Below are positions 26,055 through 34,727 of a stretch of DNA of 64,000 nt, piece after piece. Below the pieces are notes generated by a model. The model was not told the DNA's origin. It worked only from the letters and a program-made list of their open reading frames with translations, and did not search any database. Origin of the DNA: Clostridium_AT stratigraminis (GTDB lineage Bacteria; Bacillota; Clostridia; Clostridiales; Clostridiaceae); the NCBI RefSeq assembly GCF_045310675.1, contig NZ_JBJHZZ010000001.1:310001-374000 (forward strand). Direction: 5' to 3'. How positions within the stretch are numbered: the stretch's first letter is position 1; the number at the start of each line of letters is the position of its first letter. The translations under genes were made by a program, and so were the position numbers.

Positions 26055-26423
26055 TTACCTGCTCTTCTTGGAATTTAATAAGGCTTCAAGTTCTTTTATA
26101 TCCGTTTCAGATAATTTTTCATCCTTGATAAAGTTAGCTATGAGCATATTAAAGGAACCATCATAGCATTTTTTAAGAAAGGTTTTTGTTTCCTCTTTAA
26201 CACATTCATCTTCAGACACAGACGCATAATAAGAGTAGAAGGTTTTTTCTTTTTTTGCTGTAATTGCGCCCTTTGCAACTAACCTTCTAATTAATGTATG
26301 AATAGTCTTAGGATTCCAGCCAGTAACAGCTTCAAGGGCTTCAACTATTTCATGTCCTAATATAGGGGATTTTTTCCATAATACTTTCATAACCTTCCAC
26401 TCAGAATCAGATATATTGTTCAT
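26055..26423 (-). CDS. BlaI/MecI/CopY-family transcriptional repressor
   Basis: A 122-residue winged-helix protein: ISDSEWKVMKVLWKKSPILG at the start, recognition region WNPKTIHTLIRRLVAKGAI and the wing YYASVSEDE, then a C-terminal dimerisation helix. The family represses its own operon until the partner M56 protease triggers its cleavage. A palindrome lies exactly in its promoter. GAGGTAG precedes the ATG. First gene of the pair. Confidence 0.95.
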   Translation of the reverse strand: MNNISDSEWKVMKVLWKKSPILGHEIVEALEAVTGWNPKTIHTLIRRLVAKGAITAKKEKTFYSYYASVSEDECVKEETKTFLKKCYDGSFNMLIANFIKDEKLSETDIKELEALLNSKKSR

Positions 26424-26446
26424 ATTATTTCTACCTCTTTTCGTAT

Positions 26447-26495
26447 TACAAATGTACTACAACTTCATATTACAACTGTAATATGAAGTTGTCAA
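26447..26495 (-). promoter_or_regulatory. Promoter and BlaI-type operators of the blaI/M56 operon
   Basis: On the minus strand: TTGACA (26490-26495), 17-bp spacer, TAATAT (26467-26472). The spacer is filled by a perfect 14-bp palindrome (26460-26473 / 26478-26491) centred on TACAACTGTA, and a second TACAAATGTA site lies at 26447-26456. TACA-N2-TGTA is the BlaI/MecI operator core. Confidence 0.85.
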
Positions 26496-26794
26496 TATAA
26501 AAATATAAAAAGAAAGTTTTATATTTAATTCAACTATGCAGAAACTATTGATTTCCAAAGAGAAGTTTTTGTTTGTATGTAACATTTCAATATTAGAGTT
26601 TTACCCTAAAGTCTAAAAATTCGGAATATTGTCAAAATATGTTGTAAAATTATGGTGGATAATAGGAACTTTTGATTGTAAAATAAGAAAAAGAGAAGTT
26701 TATATAATAGTTGTGGGTCTTATTAAATTGTGATAGGCTTCCTTCAAAAACAAAAACAAATCTGCTCATATCTATATATTAAGGGGGAGATTTT

Positions 26795-28579
26795 TTGAAA
26801 CTTCAAATACTTATTGATTTAATAAAAGACAATCAGAAATTCCTATTAAAGCGTATTTTGTATTATGCTAAACTTTATGATTATGTTAAATATACTTCCA
26901 CCTTAGAAGAAGCATGGATAGTATCTATTTCAGGTTTATCACAGACTTTAGTAGAAGCTATTTTAACTGATCCTAAAGTCCCTGAAATTTTTGTAGATCA
27001 AGATTTCAAGCATAGTCCTATATCATCTTTTGGCATTGCTGAAGCTCAAAAACATAGAAAAAGAGGTGTTACCCTTGAAATGTTTTTGAGTCTCATGAAA
27101 TATTATCGCCAATCATATTTGGACCTTATTCGGGATTCAATTCAAGACATTGAACAGAAATATATGTTTGAACTATGGATAAATCGCTATTTTGATAATA
27201 ACGAGATTGCCTTTTGCTCAGAATGGAACTCTAAATCAAAAGATAAATTACTCTCAGAGCTTCAAACTACAAACCGCAATCTTACAAATGAAAAGAATAA
27301 ATACTTGACTATTTTTGAAAGTATATCAAATCCTGCCTTTGTCTTAGATAATGGGAATTATTGTATTAATATAAATTATGCTGCACAGCAGCTTATAAAT
27401 GAAAGTATGCAATCTCCTGGATATATTTATTATTCCAATTTACCTTCAAAGCTTAAATTAATTGAAGTATTACCTTGGTTATATGATGATTTTATGGAGT
27501 TTTTTCTTGGAGGCGATTTGGAAACATCTATAGAAAAAGATTTTGATTCGCCTACACAAGGACTAAGAAACCTATCCATTAAATTTAGTAGAATGTTAGA
27601 TGTAAGCGATAAGTTTCAAGGAGCTATAATTCTTATTGAGGACCTAACAGAGCGCAAGAAAATTGAAGATCAACTTGCACAAATGCATTTTAACGAATTA
27701 CTTAAAATTCAACAGGAACAATTATTGAAAATAGAAAGAGAAAAAAATGAAGCACTTGAAAATTCTATAAGATTAAAAGATGAGTTTTTGTATCTTATTT
27801 CTCACGAATTCAAAACACCAATTGCAGTGATAAGCTTAGCTTTACAATCAATAAATACTTTATATAGAAGTCAAATACCTAATAGTATGGGTAAACTTAT
27901 TTCAACAATTGGATTAAATACAAATAGACAACTTAGATTAGTGAACAATTTACTTGAAATTACACGTATTAATTCAGGAAATTTAAAGATTAAGAAAGGC
28001 ACTTTTGATATTGTATATCTTATTAATTCACTTGTTAACTCAGTTGAGTATATTGCTGAACAAAAGTCCGTGGAGATAAGGTTTACTTCTAAATTTAAAA
28101 AGAAGGAAATATTGGTTGATGAAGAAAAAATAGAAAGGATAATTTTAAATCTACTTTCTAACGCATTAAAATTCACACCATCTGGTAAATCCATAAATGT
28201 GTCCTTAACCAATAAAAAATATAAAAATAAAGATATGATTAGTATTAGTGTTCAAGATGAAGGTATCGGAATACCCAAAAACAAGCAAGCACTTATATTT
28301 GAAAAGTTTGGACAAGTTGATACAAGCTTATCTAGACAAGCAGAGGGAATAGGAATAGGCCTTCACCTTGTTAAGCTGCTTGTTAATGCACTTGATGCCT
28401 ATATCTTTTTAGAAAGTGAAGAACAGAAAGGCAGCAATTTTATAGTTTTGATACCTGCCACTAAAAGAATGTCAGTAGATAAAACTCCTTCAGCAAGCAA
28501 TATAACAGAGGATTTTGTTGAAAGAGAAAACCGAATAGTAAAGGAAATAGAAATAGAATTTTCTGATATATATTTATGA
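26795..28579 (+). CDS. Orphan cytoplasmic sensor histidine kinase with PAS domain
   Basis: The TTG start follows GGGGGAG. The 594-residue protein has no TM segment. An all-helical N-terminal domain (~1-165) is followed by a short coil, a PAS domain (~180-285), a coiled coil (~290-325), HisKA with His337 in LISHEFKTPIAVI, and a full HATPase domain (N-box NLLSNALKFTP, G1 DEGIGIPKN, G2 GIGIGLHLVK). There is no receiver domain and no response regulator next to it. The domain order resembles the orphan kinases that feed clostridial sporulation (Spo0A) signalling, but this is a family-level inference. It is monocistronic. Confidence 0.9.
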   Translation: MKLQILIDLIKDNQKFLLKRILYYAKLYDYVKYTSTLEEAWIVSISGLSQTLVEAILTDPKVPEIFVDQDFKHSPISSFGIAEAQKHRKRGVTLEMFLSLMKYYRQSYLDLIRDSIQDIEQKYMFELWINRYFDNNEIAFCSEWNSKSKDKLLSELQTTNRNLTNEKNKYLTIFESISNPAFVLDNGNYCININYAAQQLINESMQSPGYIYYSNLPSKLKLIEVLPWLYDDFMEFFLGGDLETSIEKDFDSPTQGLRNLSIKFSRMLDVSDKFQGAIILIEDLTERKKIEDQLAQMHFNELLKIQQEQLLKIEREKNEALENSIRLKDEFLYLISHEFKTPIAVISLALQSINTLYRSQIPNSMGKLISTIGLNTNRQLRLVNNLLEITRINSGNLKIKKGTFDIVYLINSLVNSVEYIAEQKSVEIRFTSKFKKKEILVDEEKIERIILNLLSNALKFTPSGKSINVSLTNKKYKNKDMISISVQDEGIGIPKNKQALIFEKFGQVDTSLSRQAEGIGIGLHLVKLLVNALDAYIFLESEEQKGSNFIVLIPATKRMSVDKTPSASNITEDFVERENRIVKEIEIEFSDIYL

Positions 28580-28588
28580 TATGGGCAT

Positions 28589-28636
28589 AGGGACGTTGCT
28601 CGCTACACGTGAAAATATGAAAGAGAAACGTCCACA
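28589..28636. repeat. REP-like GGGACGTT hairpin
   Basis: AGGGACGTTGCTC (from 28589) pairs with GAGAAACGTCC (28623-28633). It lies between convergent genes and resembles the other GGGA-core repeats of this window. Confidence 0.55.
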
Positions 28637-28649
28637 TACTACATTGAAG

Positions 28650-28683
28650 GAGCCACTTAAACCTTAGAGTTTTTTTGTGGCTC
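28650..28683. terminator. Bidirectional terminator
   Basis: GAGCCAC / GTGGCTC arms with an inner AAAC/GTTT pairing and a T-rich 3' arm, between the kinase gene and the convergent MBL gene. Confidence 0.7.
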
Positions 28684-29421
28684 TTAATTATTAATTAATT
28701 CTAAAATACGCTGTGCTGCACTGCCTTTATATAAGCCGCCATGATAGCATATCACAGCTTCTATATCATAATTTGATAGTTTTCTTAAGGAATCTATATA
28801 TAAAGAATTATTTAAATTAATACTTGAAGATGTCATAACAAGTGTTCCGTTTTCAACAGCTAATGCATCACCAGCTATCAAGGTTTTACTTTGTTTGTGA
28901 TAAAGGCAAATATGGCCTGGGGTATGGCCTGGTGTAAAAATAATAGTGATTCCACCTAAGTAAGGAAGCACATCTCCATCAGACAACGTTCTGCCTATTT
29001 TTACATGCAAATTACTATAGAAACCTTTTAAAGCTTCATATACTTTTTTCATCTGCTCAGGAAGGTATTCAAGTCTAGCTTCAAGTGCTGCCAGCTTTAC
29101 TGGGTATTTTTCACCTTCAATATATTCCTTCTCTAACTCATTTGTAAGAATTTCAATCTTTTGTGTTGATTCCTTAAGAATGCTAGGAAGACCGCCAACA
29201 TGATCTATATCTTGATGAGTGAGAATTATTTTATTAAGCTTTGAAAAAGATAGGTTTGCAGTACTAAAGGACTCTTGGACTTGCCTCTGCTGATTAGGAT
29301 AGCCAGTATCAACCAGAATCATATTATCCTTATCCTTTATAAGTGTTGGGTAAATCTTTTCTGGCGTTCCCATTAAATTTACTGAAACCTCTAACATTTC
29401 TATTCCATCAACAATTTTCAT
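28684..29421 (-). CDS. MBL-fold metallo-hydrolase
   Basis: A 245-residue metallo-beta-lactamase-fold protein. The metal site appears as THQDIDHVGG (the usual HxHxDH, with Gln-Asp spacing HQDIDH), later FTPGHTPGH and GDALA, and a C-terminal His in CYHGG. This group includes lactonases, glyoxalase II-like and other small-molecule hydrolases; the substrate is not predictable. GGAGG precedes the ATG. It has its own strong promoter with a dyad. Confidence 0.9.
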   Translation of the reverse strand: MKIVDGIEMLEVSVNLMGTPEKIYPTLIKDKDNMILVDTGYPNQQRQVQESFSTANLSFSKLNKIILTHQDIDHVGGLPSILKESTQKIEILTNELEKEYIEGEKYPVKLAALEARLEYLPEQMKKVYEALKGFYSNLHVKIGRTLSDGDVLPYLGGITIIFTPGHTPGHICLYHKQSKTLIAGDALAVENGTLVMTSSSINLNNSLYIDSLRKLSNYDIEAVICYHGGLYKGSAAQRILELINN

Positions 29422-29488
29422 TATTTTATACCTCCAAAATTAATAATGGTTTTAGTATAAAATATTATATCAGTTCATACAATTTTAT

Positions 29489-29534
29489 CAAGTGTATAAA
29501 CTTGTATCATAACACAAAAATTATATTTTGTCAA
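29489..29534 (-). promoter_or_regulatory. Promoter with dyad upstream of the MBL gene
   Basis: Minus strand: TTGACA (29529-29534), 17-bp spacer, TATGAT (29506-29511). The dyad CAAGT..ACTTG (29489-29504) lies just downstream over the start site and may be an operator. Confidence 0.7.
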
Positions 29535-29571
29535 TATACATTTTTGCAATAATTTGCTAAGTTATATCAAT

Positions 29572-29595
29572 GTGGCAGTAGAAATGTCCCCGTGC
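29572..29595 (-). repeat. REP-like element, single copy
   Basis: Read on the minus strand: CACGGGGACATTTCTACTGCCAC. It resembles the GGGGAGGTTTCTCGTGGCTC copies at 60349-60440. Confidence 0.5.
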
Positions 29596-29615
29596 TATAC
29601 TTATGCCATACCGTA

Positions 29616-30815
29616 TTATAAAGCTTCTTTATTAGCTACTCTTCGAGCTCCTAACTTTCCATCCATATACTTTATACTTATAAAAGTCAATATTATCATT
29701 GCCGCAGATAAAATTAAATGTGTGGTGAATATGTCACTGTGATCCTTTAAGATACCCATGAATGGGAAAGCTATAGCAACTGCTAAATTCGTACAGAGAC
29801 TTTGGAAGGAAAGAATAGTAGAACGCTTATCTGAAGGAATATGCTTGTTTAAATATTTTGTAGTTACAGGTCCATATATGCCCCTTGCGGCCTGCTGAAG
29901 CAGAATTGCAAAAACTCCTGGCCAAGCTCTAACCGTTCCTAATATTAAAAAGGATACTATCATAAGAGCTGACATAAAAGTTAAGGTCTTAGGCTTAGTT
30001 TTTTCCATAATGTATGAACTTCTCTTTGAAATAAAAGCAGCTGTAATATTAAATATGAAAAAAATTACTCCAAAATATTTTACTGGTATATTAACCCCCT
30101 CCATATAAGGCTGAAAGTACCAAAATCCAGTTCTATAAAATATAAAAAATATCATAGAGAAAAATACAATTGCTTTAAGCTTGTCATGATTTAAAATATA
30201 TTTTCCGCTTTCTTTTATATGCTTAAAATAGTTAATGCCAAATCTGCCTTCCTTTCCTTCAACTTCTGGTTCCTTAAATGTTAGAACGATGGCTATAGTT
30301 ACAAGCATAAATATTATTGAAACAATTAAAGGAAGATTTACATTTTTCTCATACAAGAAACTTGATAATACAGATCCTATCGCCTGAGCATATAAAGAAT
30401 AGGAACGTGCCTTTCCTTCAATAATCTGAAATTCCTTTTCTCTTTTAAGCATCTTTAAAGAATCATAAATTAGTGCCGTATCCGCACCGGACTTAAAAGC
30501 CGATCCTAGACTGAAAGTGATTTCTGATAATGCAAATACAAAGAAGCTTTTCCCAACTATGTAAAATAGAAGTCCTAGAGCCCATAGTGATGCGCCAATA
30601 AGGATACTGTATTTTCTTCCTAACTTATCAGCAACTGCCCCAGTTGGAACTTCAAAGAAAAACACTGATATGGAAGATATTGATTGAAGCAGCATTATTT
30701 CAGTAAAGCTTAGCCCTTTTGCCGTAAGAAATAATACTAAAATTGGTCCTAAAATTAAAAGCTCTGCAAAGGTTGAATATAAGTAATAAAGCCTCACATT
30801 TTTTTCAATACGCAT
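29616..30815 (-). CDS. MFS transporter (efflux type)
   Basis: A 399-residue 12-TM major facilitator. I place the start at ATG 30815 (MRIEKNVRLYYLY), preceded by GGGGGCG; a longer frame to 30860 would run into the leader terminator. The MFS motif A is visible as GAVADKLGRKYSI between TM2 and TM3. The protein resembles drug-efflux MFS proteins of the DHA3-like type. The ~220-nt structured, terminator-bearing leader suggests that expression is conditional, as for many antibiotic-resistance transporters. Confidence 0.9.
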   Translation of the reverse strand: MRIEKNVRLYYLYSTFAELLILGPILVLFLTAKGLSFTEIMLLQSISSISVFFFEVPTGAVADKLGRKYSILIGASLWALGLLFYIVGKSFFVFALSEITFSLGSAFKSGADTALIYDSLKMLKREKEFQIIEGKARSYSLYAQAIGSVLSSFLYEKNVNLPLIVSIIFMLVTIAIVLTFKEPEVEGKEGRFGINYFKHIKESGKYILNHDKLKAIVFFSMIFFIFYRTGFWYFQPYMEGVNIPVKYFGVIFFIFNITAAFISKRSSYIMEKTKPKTLTFMSALMIVSFLILGTVRAWPGVFAILLQQAARGIYGPVTTKYLNKHIPSDKRSTILSFQSLCTNLAVAIAFPFMGILKDHSDIFTTHLILSAAMIILTFISIKYMDGKLGARRVANKEAL

Positions 30816-30834
30816 AGTTTCGCCCCCTTTTAGA

Positions 30835-31037
30835 TAAAAATAAAAACCCCGCAAAGTCACATTTTAGATAAGCAGCGCCAACTATTGACTTATGCCTGTG
30901 AAAAATCGGTGAAGATTCGAAATTTTCACAGGCATAAGATAAGTTTACGTAATGCTTACTAATTAGTGACTCCGCAGGGTAAAACTCTACGTGTAGGAAA
31001 GGGTCCCTGTACTGCTATAAGTTAAGTACACTCACTT
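30835..31037 (-). promoter_or_regulatory. Structured leader with terminator upstream of the MFS gene (candidate riboswitch/attenuator)
   Basis: The transcript should start near 31037 and run leftward. The outer stem CCCTGCGGAGTCAC / GTGACTTTGCGGGG (30966-30979 / 30847-30860, three G.U) is followed directly by a T-rich run (30835-30846), forming a terminator. It encloses a perfect 16-bp hairpin (30889-30904 / 30923-30938) and an AGTAAGCA/TGCTTATCT pairing. Upstream lie GTAC..GTAC and CTACACGTAG elements that could compete. No short ORF with a ribosome-binding site is present. I could not match the sequence to a known class. Confidence 0.6.
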
Positions 31038-31043
31038 TGTTGC

Positions 31044-31072
31044 ATTTTACCATATATTATATTGTTTGTAAA
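31044..31072 (-). promoter_or_regulatory. Promoter of the MFS leader
   Basis: Minus strand: TTTACA (31067-31072), 17-bp spacer, TAAAAT (31044-31049) with an extended TGG just upstream of the -10. Confidence 0.7.
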
Positions 31073-31115
31073 TAGAGCTTTATTAAAATTATGACGTGGG
31101 TGAAAGCACCTGGCT

Positions 31116-32528
31116 TTAAATAAGCTTTATTATATTAAAATTATCCTTAAGCAAAGTCCAATTTTGTGGGAAAGGATAACCTAAGGCCCAGTAACTGATT
31201 CCTCTTAAATTATAGTCCTTTACCGCATCAAATTTAGCCTGAGCACTTCTGGCATCTTCAAACCACACAACGTGAGACCGTCCCTGATTATCAACATAGT
31301 TAAAAAATGGTGTTTGACTTACTGGATCAAAATTAATAGTTGCTCCATATTTCACTGCCCTTGAAATAGCTTCCTGCATACTAAAGGTTTCTGCTTCCAT
31401 ACCTTGGACATGGGGAAGAAGCCAGTCTCTAGCATATAATTGAAAGCCAAAGAAAATTTTATCACGATGTATAACAGAAACAGCGTAATCAAGGACTTGT
31501 TTTATTTTGTCTAATGGAGAAATTGCCTGCGGCGGCCCTAGGCGGTAACCCCACTCGTAGGTCATTAATATAACAAAATCTACAATTCTTCCATGTGCAG
31601 CATAATCGTGAGCTTCGTACAATAAACCCTGCTGGCTTTCCCCTGTTTTTGGTGCTAGAGCAGTGGACACGAAGAAATTCTCTCTATGAAGCCTTTGAAC
31701 TACACTTTCTAAAAATTGATTATAATTTTCCCTATCCTCAGGAAGCACGTTCTCAAAATCAATATTTACCCCTTGGTATCCTTTTTCCTTCATAATATTA
31801 ATAATATTAGTAATAAGTTTTTGACTGATATCTTTATTTGATAGAACCACATGTGCAAGATTATGGCCAAGCTCCGTGGAAGTAAAATTAGTTATTGACA
31901 TCATGGGCACTATGCTTCCTGCATAAGCAGCATTTATTAATGAGGAATCATCAATAGTTTCTAAAGTACCGTCTTCTTTAATTCTATAGGCAAAAGGAGC
32001 CAAATAAGTTAAAAATGGAGCAGCTTCTCTAACTGTTTGAACTGAACTTTCAGTAAAATCGTAAATATACCCATTTACATAAGTTGAAGGCCTTATTCTT
32101 GGAATTACTAGAATTGTGCCTGTGTAAACGAGATTTGGATTTACAATATTATTTACTTCTATTAATCTGTTAATGGAAACTCCATAGCGCTGCGCTACCT
32201 GCCATAAGGTTTCGCCTGGTTTTAATGTATATCTAATAGCTGGAATAATTAACTGGAGCCCTGGATAAATATTATCAATACTACTAATGTTATTTACCTG
32301 TACTATGGATTGCATAGATACTCCATAAAGCTGCGCAATATTCCATAAGGTGTCTCCGCTTCTAACAATATGAATGGCATCCTCAGTTGGAATAATTATG
32401 GCTTGACCAATGAGCAGATCATTAGGATATTGAAGTCCATTAACCATAATTATTTTAGCAATTGGGACATTATAATAATTTGAGATTTGCCAAAGTGTAT
32501 CCCCTGATTTAACTACATGGATTAGCAT
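31116..32528 (-). CDS. Spore peptidoglycan hydrolase, three LysM + GH18 (YaaH/SleL-like)
   Basis: 470 residues: LysM domains at ~2-47, ~52-96 and ~99-144 (each with a SGDTLW or GETLW start), then a GH18 barrel (~150-470). The GH18 motif reads GVNIDFEN with Asp257 and the catalytic Glu259. No signal peptide is present, as expected for proteins deposited on the forespore from the mother cell. Known members (YaaH, SleL) are N-acetylglucosaminidases acting on spore cortex during germination. It supports a spore-forming host. GGAGG precedes the ATG. Monocistronic. Confidence 0.93.
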   Translation of the reverse strand: MLIHVVKSGDTLWQISNYYNVPIAKIIMVNGLQYPNDLLIGQAIIIPTEDAIHIVRSGDTLWNIAQLYGVSMQSIVQVNNISSIDNIYPGLQLIIPAIRYTLKPGETLWQVAQRYGVSINRLIEVNNIVNPNLVYTGTILVIPRIRPSTYVNGYIYDFTESSVQTVREAAPFLTYLAPFAYRIKEDGTLETIDDSSLINAAYAGSIVPMMSITNFTSTELGHNLAHVVLSNKDISQKLITNIINIMKEKGYQGVNIDFENVLPEDRENYNQFLESVVQRLHRENFFVSTALAPKTGESQQGLLYEAHDYAAHGRIVDFVILMTYEWGYRLGPPQAISPLDKIKQVLDYAVSVIHRDKIFFGFQLYARDWLLPHVQGMEAETFSMQEAISRAVKYGATINFDPVSQTPFFNYVDNQGRSHVVWFEDARSAQAKFDAVKDYNLRGISYWALGYPFPQNWTLLKDNFNIIKLI

Positions 32529-32703
32529 TTAATTCCTCCAGATTATTGTCTTTTATTTATAGTTTATGTGAATTTTACAAATAGGTGCAGGTGCTTATTG
32601 CTGGTTAATCTAGTTTAACATCTTATCATCATGTGTTTTTAAGTGAAATTTAAACATCCCTAATCATTTTGGTGGTTCTCTAGAGGAAATAATTCACTAT
32701 TAC

Positions 32704-32731
32704 TTGCAAAAAAATACAAAGATGATATAAT
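32704..32731 (+). promoter_or_regulatory. Promoter of the ykkC leader
   Basis: TTGCAA (32704-32709), 16-bp spacer, TATAAT (32726-32731). Confidence 0.7.
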
Positions 32732-32743
32732 ATCATAAACAGT

Positions 32744-32875
32744 GAGAGTGTATCTAGGGTTCCGATCAAAAGATGTCTGGTCCGAGCGATACAGGAGTTT
32801 ATCTACACTTTTAGGAAAAAAGCCTAAAGGACGAGTCTCGAATAGGGAGACATGTCCTTTGGGCTTAATTTTTTT
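32744..32875 (+). promoter_or_regulatory. ykkC-family riboswitch (guanidine-I most likely) with transcription terminator
   Basis: The aptamer contains the family's hallmark strings CTAGGGTTCCG (from 32754) and CTGGTCCGAGCG, closed by GTATC/GATAC, then ACAGGA and a P3-like hairpin CTTTTAGG-AAAAAAG-CCTAAAGG (32808-32830). The 3' half of that hairpin is also the 5' arm of a terminator (32820-32832 / 32854-32866, inner GTCTC/GAGAC) followed by seven T. Ligand binding would hold P3 and prevent termination, so this is an ON switch. Subtype assignment is uncertain: the AAAAGCC part fits guanidine-I, but GGACGAG departs from its consensus, and the ppGpp/PRPP subtypes are alternatives. Confidence 0.85.
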
Positions 32876-32898
32876 ATCAAGGAAAGAGGAGGATTAAA

Positions 32899-33918
32899 AT
32901 GAGTATTATTAAGGTTGATAACCTGTGTAAAACCTTTAAGGTAAAAACTAAGGAGCAAGGCTTGGCTGGAAGCATGAAGTCAGTGTTTTCACCTTCCTAT
33001 AGAGTAATTGAAGCGGTAAATAGCATTTCATTTCAGATAGAGAGGGGAGAGATATTAGCATTTATTGGCCCAAATGGAGCGGGAAAATCTACTACTATAA
33101 AGATGCTTACAGGGATACTACATCCATCCGCTGGCAGCATACAGGTATTAGGAATGAATCCATCAACAGAGAGAAAACAATTATCCTTTAAAATAGGTAC
33201 AGTATTCGGTCAAAAGTCTCAGCTTTGGTTTCATCTTCCACCGCTAGATAGTTTTAATTTACTAGGTAATATCTATGAGATGGATAAGGCCAAGCTTAAG
33301 AAGAGAGTAGAATTACTTAAGGAAATTTTCGAAATAGGAGATTTAATGGACGTACCTGTTAGAAAGCTATCTTTAGGGCAGAGAATTCGTTGTGAGATAG
33401 CAGCATCAATTCTCCATGAACCAGAAATTATATTTTTAGATGAACCTACCATAGGCTTGGATGTTGTTGTTAAGCAGAAGATAAGAGAGCTTATTCTGCA
33501 GTTAAATAAAGAAGAGAAGACGACAATTTTCCTAACCTCGCATGATGCAGGTGATATAGAGCAGCTTTGCAAAAGAGCAATAATTATCAATCATGGTGAG
33601 GTGGTGCTTAATGAAAGTATAAAAAGTCTTAAGTATGATTATCTAAATAAAAAGGAAATTCATATTAAATATAACCAAGCTGTAAATGTAGATAACTTAG
33701 ATATAAATGTTATCAAAAATAAGGGAGATGCACTAAAGGTTCAAGTAGATACCTCAAAGCAGGACATAGAAGAGGTGCTCACTGAGCTTATAAAGTGTGG
33801 AAAGGTTAATGACATAACCATATCTGAACCGCCTTTAGAGGAAATTATATCATACATTTATAAGCAGAATAGAGACATGACAGTAAATAATTGTCATGAA
33901 CAGTATAAGGAATATTAG
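32899..33918 (+). CDS. ABC transporter ATP-binding protein (partner of ABC-2/DUF990 permeases)
   Basis: A 339-residue ATPase with Walker A GPNGAGKST, signature SLGQRIRCEIA, Walker B IIFLDEPTIGLD and H-loop SHD. The ~100-residue C-terminal extension is usual for the multidrug/viologen-type ABC-2 ATPases. GAGGAGG precedes the ATG. It is the first gene after the ykkC-family riboswitch, so its product is expected to rise with the switch ligand. It forms an operon with two permeases. Confidence 0.92.
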   Translation: MSIIKVDNLCKTFKVKTKEQGLAGSMKSVFSPSYRVIEAVNSISFQIERGEILAFIGPNGAGKSTTIKMLTGILHPSAGSIQVLGMNPSTERKQLSFKIGTVFGQKSQLWFHLPPLDSFNLLGNIYEMDKAKLKKRVELLKEIFEIGDLMDVPVRKLSLGQRIRCEIAASILHEPEIIFLDEPTIGLDVVVKQKIRELILQLNKEEKTTIFLTSHDAGDIEQLCKRAIIINHGEVVLNESIKSLKYDYLNKKEIHIKYNQAVNVDNLDINVIKNKGDALKVQVDTSKQDIEEVLTELIKCGKVNDITISEPPLEEIISYIYKQNRDMTVNNCHEQYKEY

Positions 33919-33929
33919 GAGGGATAAGC

Positions 33930-34727
33930 ATGAAGGCAATTCGTAAGTATATGGAAGTTTCCAAGATAACCATGTCAAACAGCCTTGTGTACTTTTGGAA
34001 TTTTTTAAGCAAGAATTTATTTTTCATATTTATCATGCTTATATACCTAATGCTTTGGGAAAATATCTATGGTCAAAAGGGAGGTAGTCTAGGCGGATTA
34101 ACTTTAAATAAAATGATCTGGTATTTGGTAGTTACTGAGCTTGTCACCCTTTCTAGAACAGATATTCACACTCAAGTAAATGAAGATGTTAAGACAGGAA
34201 ATATTGCTTATCTGCTTAATAAGCCCTATAACTATATTTTGTACTGCTTCTCATACTTTATAGGAGAGATAGGCATAAAGCTTATAACCAATAGCATGGC
34301 AGGCCTTATAATAGGATTAATTTATGTTGGACCGCTAGAGAACTTTAACTTTACGTATCTCCCATTTATATTGCTGTCAATAATAGTTGGATGCACTATA
34401 CACTTTTTTATTTATATAATCTTAGCACTTACCTCCTTCTGGGTTGAAGAAAATAGTGCTTTTTTCTGGATTTATTCAAAGTTAGTTTTTACACTAGGAG
34501 GAATGCTTGTGCCTATAGACCTTTTTCCTAATTGGCTGCAAAACATATCAAAGTATATGCCATTTGCATATGTCACTTATGTACCTGGAAAGCTTGCAGT
34601 GGACTTTTCCTTTATAAACTTTTATAGACAATTTTCAATACAGTTAATATATCTTGTGATATTCTTTGTATTAGCAATGACCTTGTATAGAAAGGGGGCA
34701 AGAAATCTAAATGTTAATGGAGGTTAA
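33930..34727 (+). CDS. ABC-2 family permease (ABC2_membrane_6/DUF990-like), subunit 1
   Basis: 265 residues with about six TM helices. The N-terminal YMEVSKITMSNSLVYFWNFL and the RTDIHTQVNEDVKTGNIAYLLNKP segment are typical of the paired permeases of this family. It starts 11 bp after the ATPase (AGGAGGG) and overlaps subunit 2 by 17 bp. Related three-gene exporters have been linked to viologen export in cyanobacteria; the substrate here may relate to the riboswitch ligand. Confidence 0.88.
   Translation: MKAIRKYMEVSKITMSNSLVYFWNFLSKNLFFIFIMLIYLMLWENIYGQKGGSLGGLTLNKMIWYLVVTELVTLSRTDIHTQVNEDVKTGNIAYLLNKPYNYILYCFSYFIGEIGIKLITNSMAGLIIGLIYVGPLENFNFTYLPFILLSIIVGCTIHFFIYIILALTSFWVEENSAFFWIYSKLVFTLGGMLVPIDLFPNWLQNISKYMPFAYVTYVPGKLAVDFSFINFYRQFSIQLIYLVIFFVLAMTLYRKGARNLNVNGG

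Noticed and set aside
29554..29742. 62-residue plus-strand ORF
   Set aside because: Most of it is antisense to the MFS gene and it begins in a REP-like repeat; no ribosome-binding site.
30816..30860. N-terminal extension of the MFS protein to 30860
   Set aside because: The extra codons are the 3' arm and T-run of the leader terminator, while GGGGGCG precedes ATG 30815.
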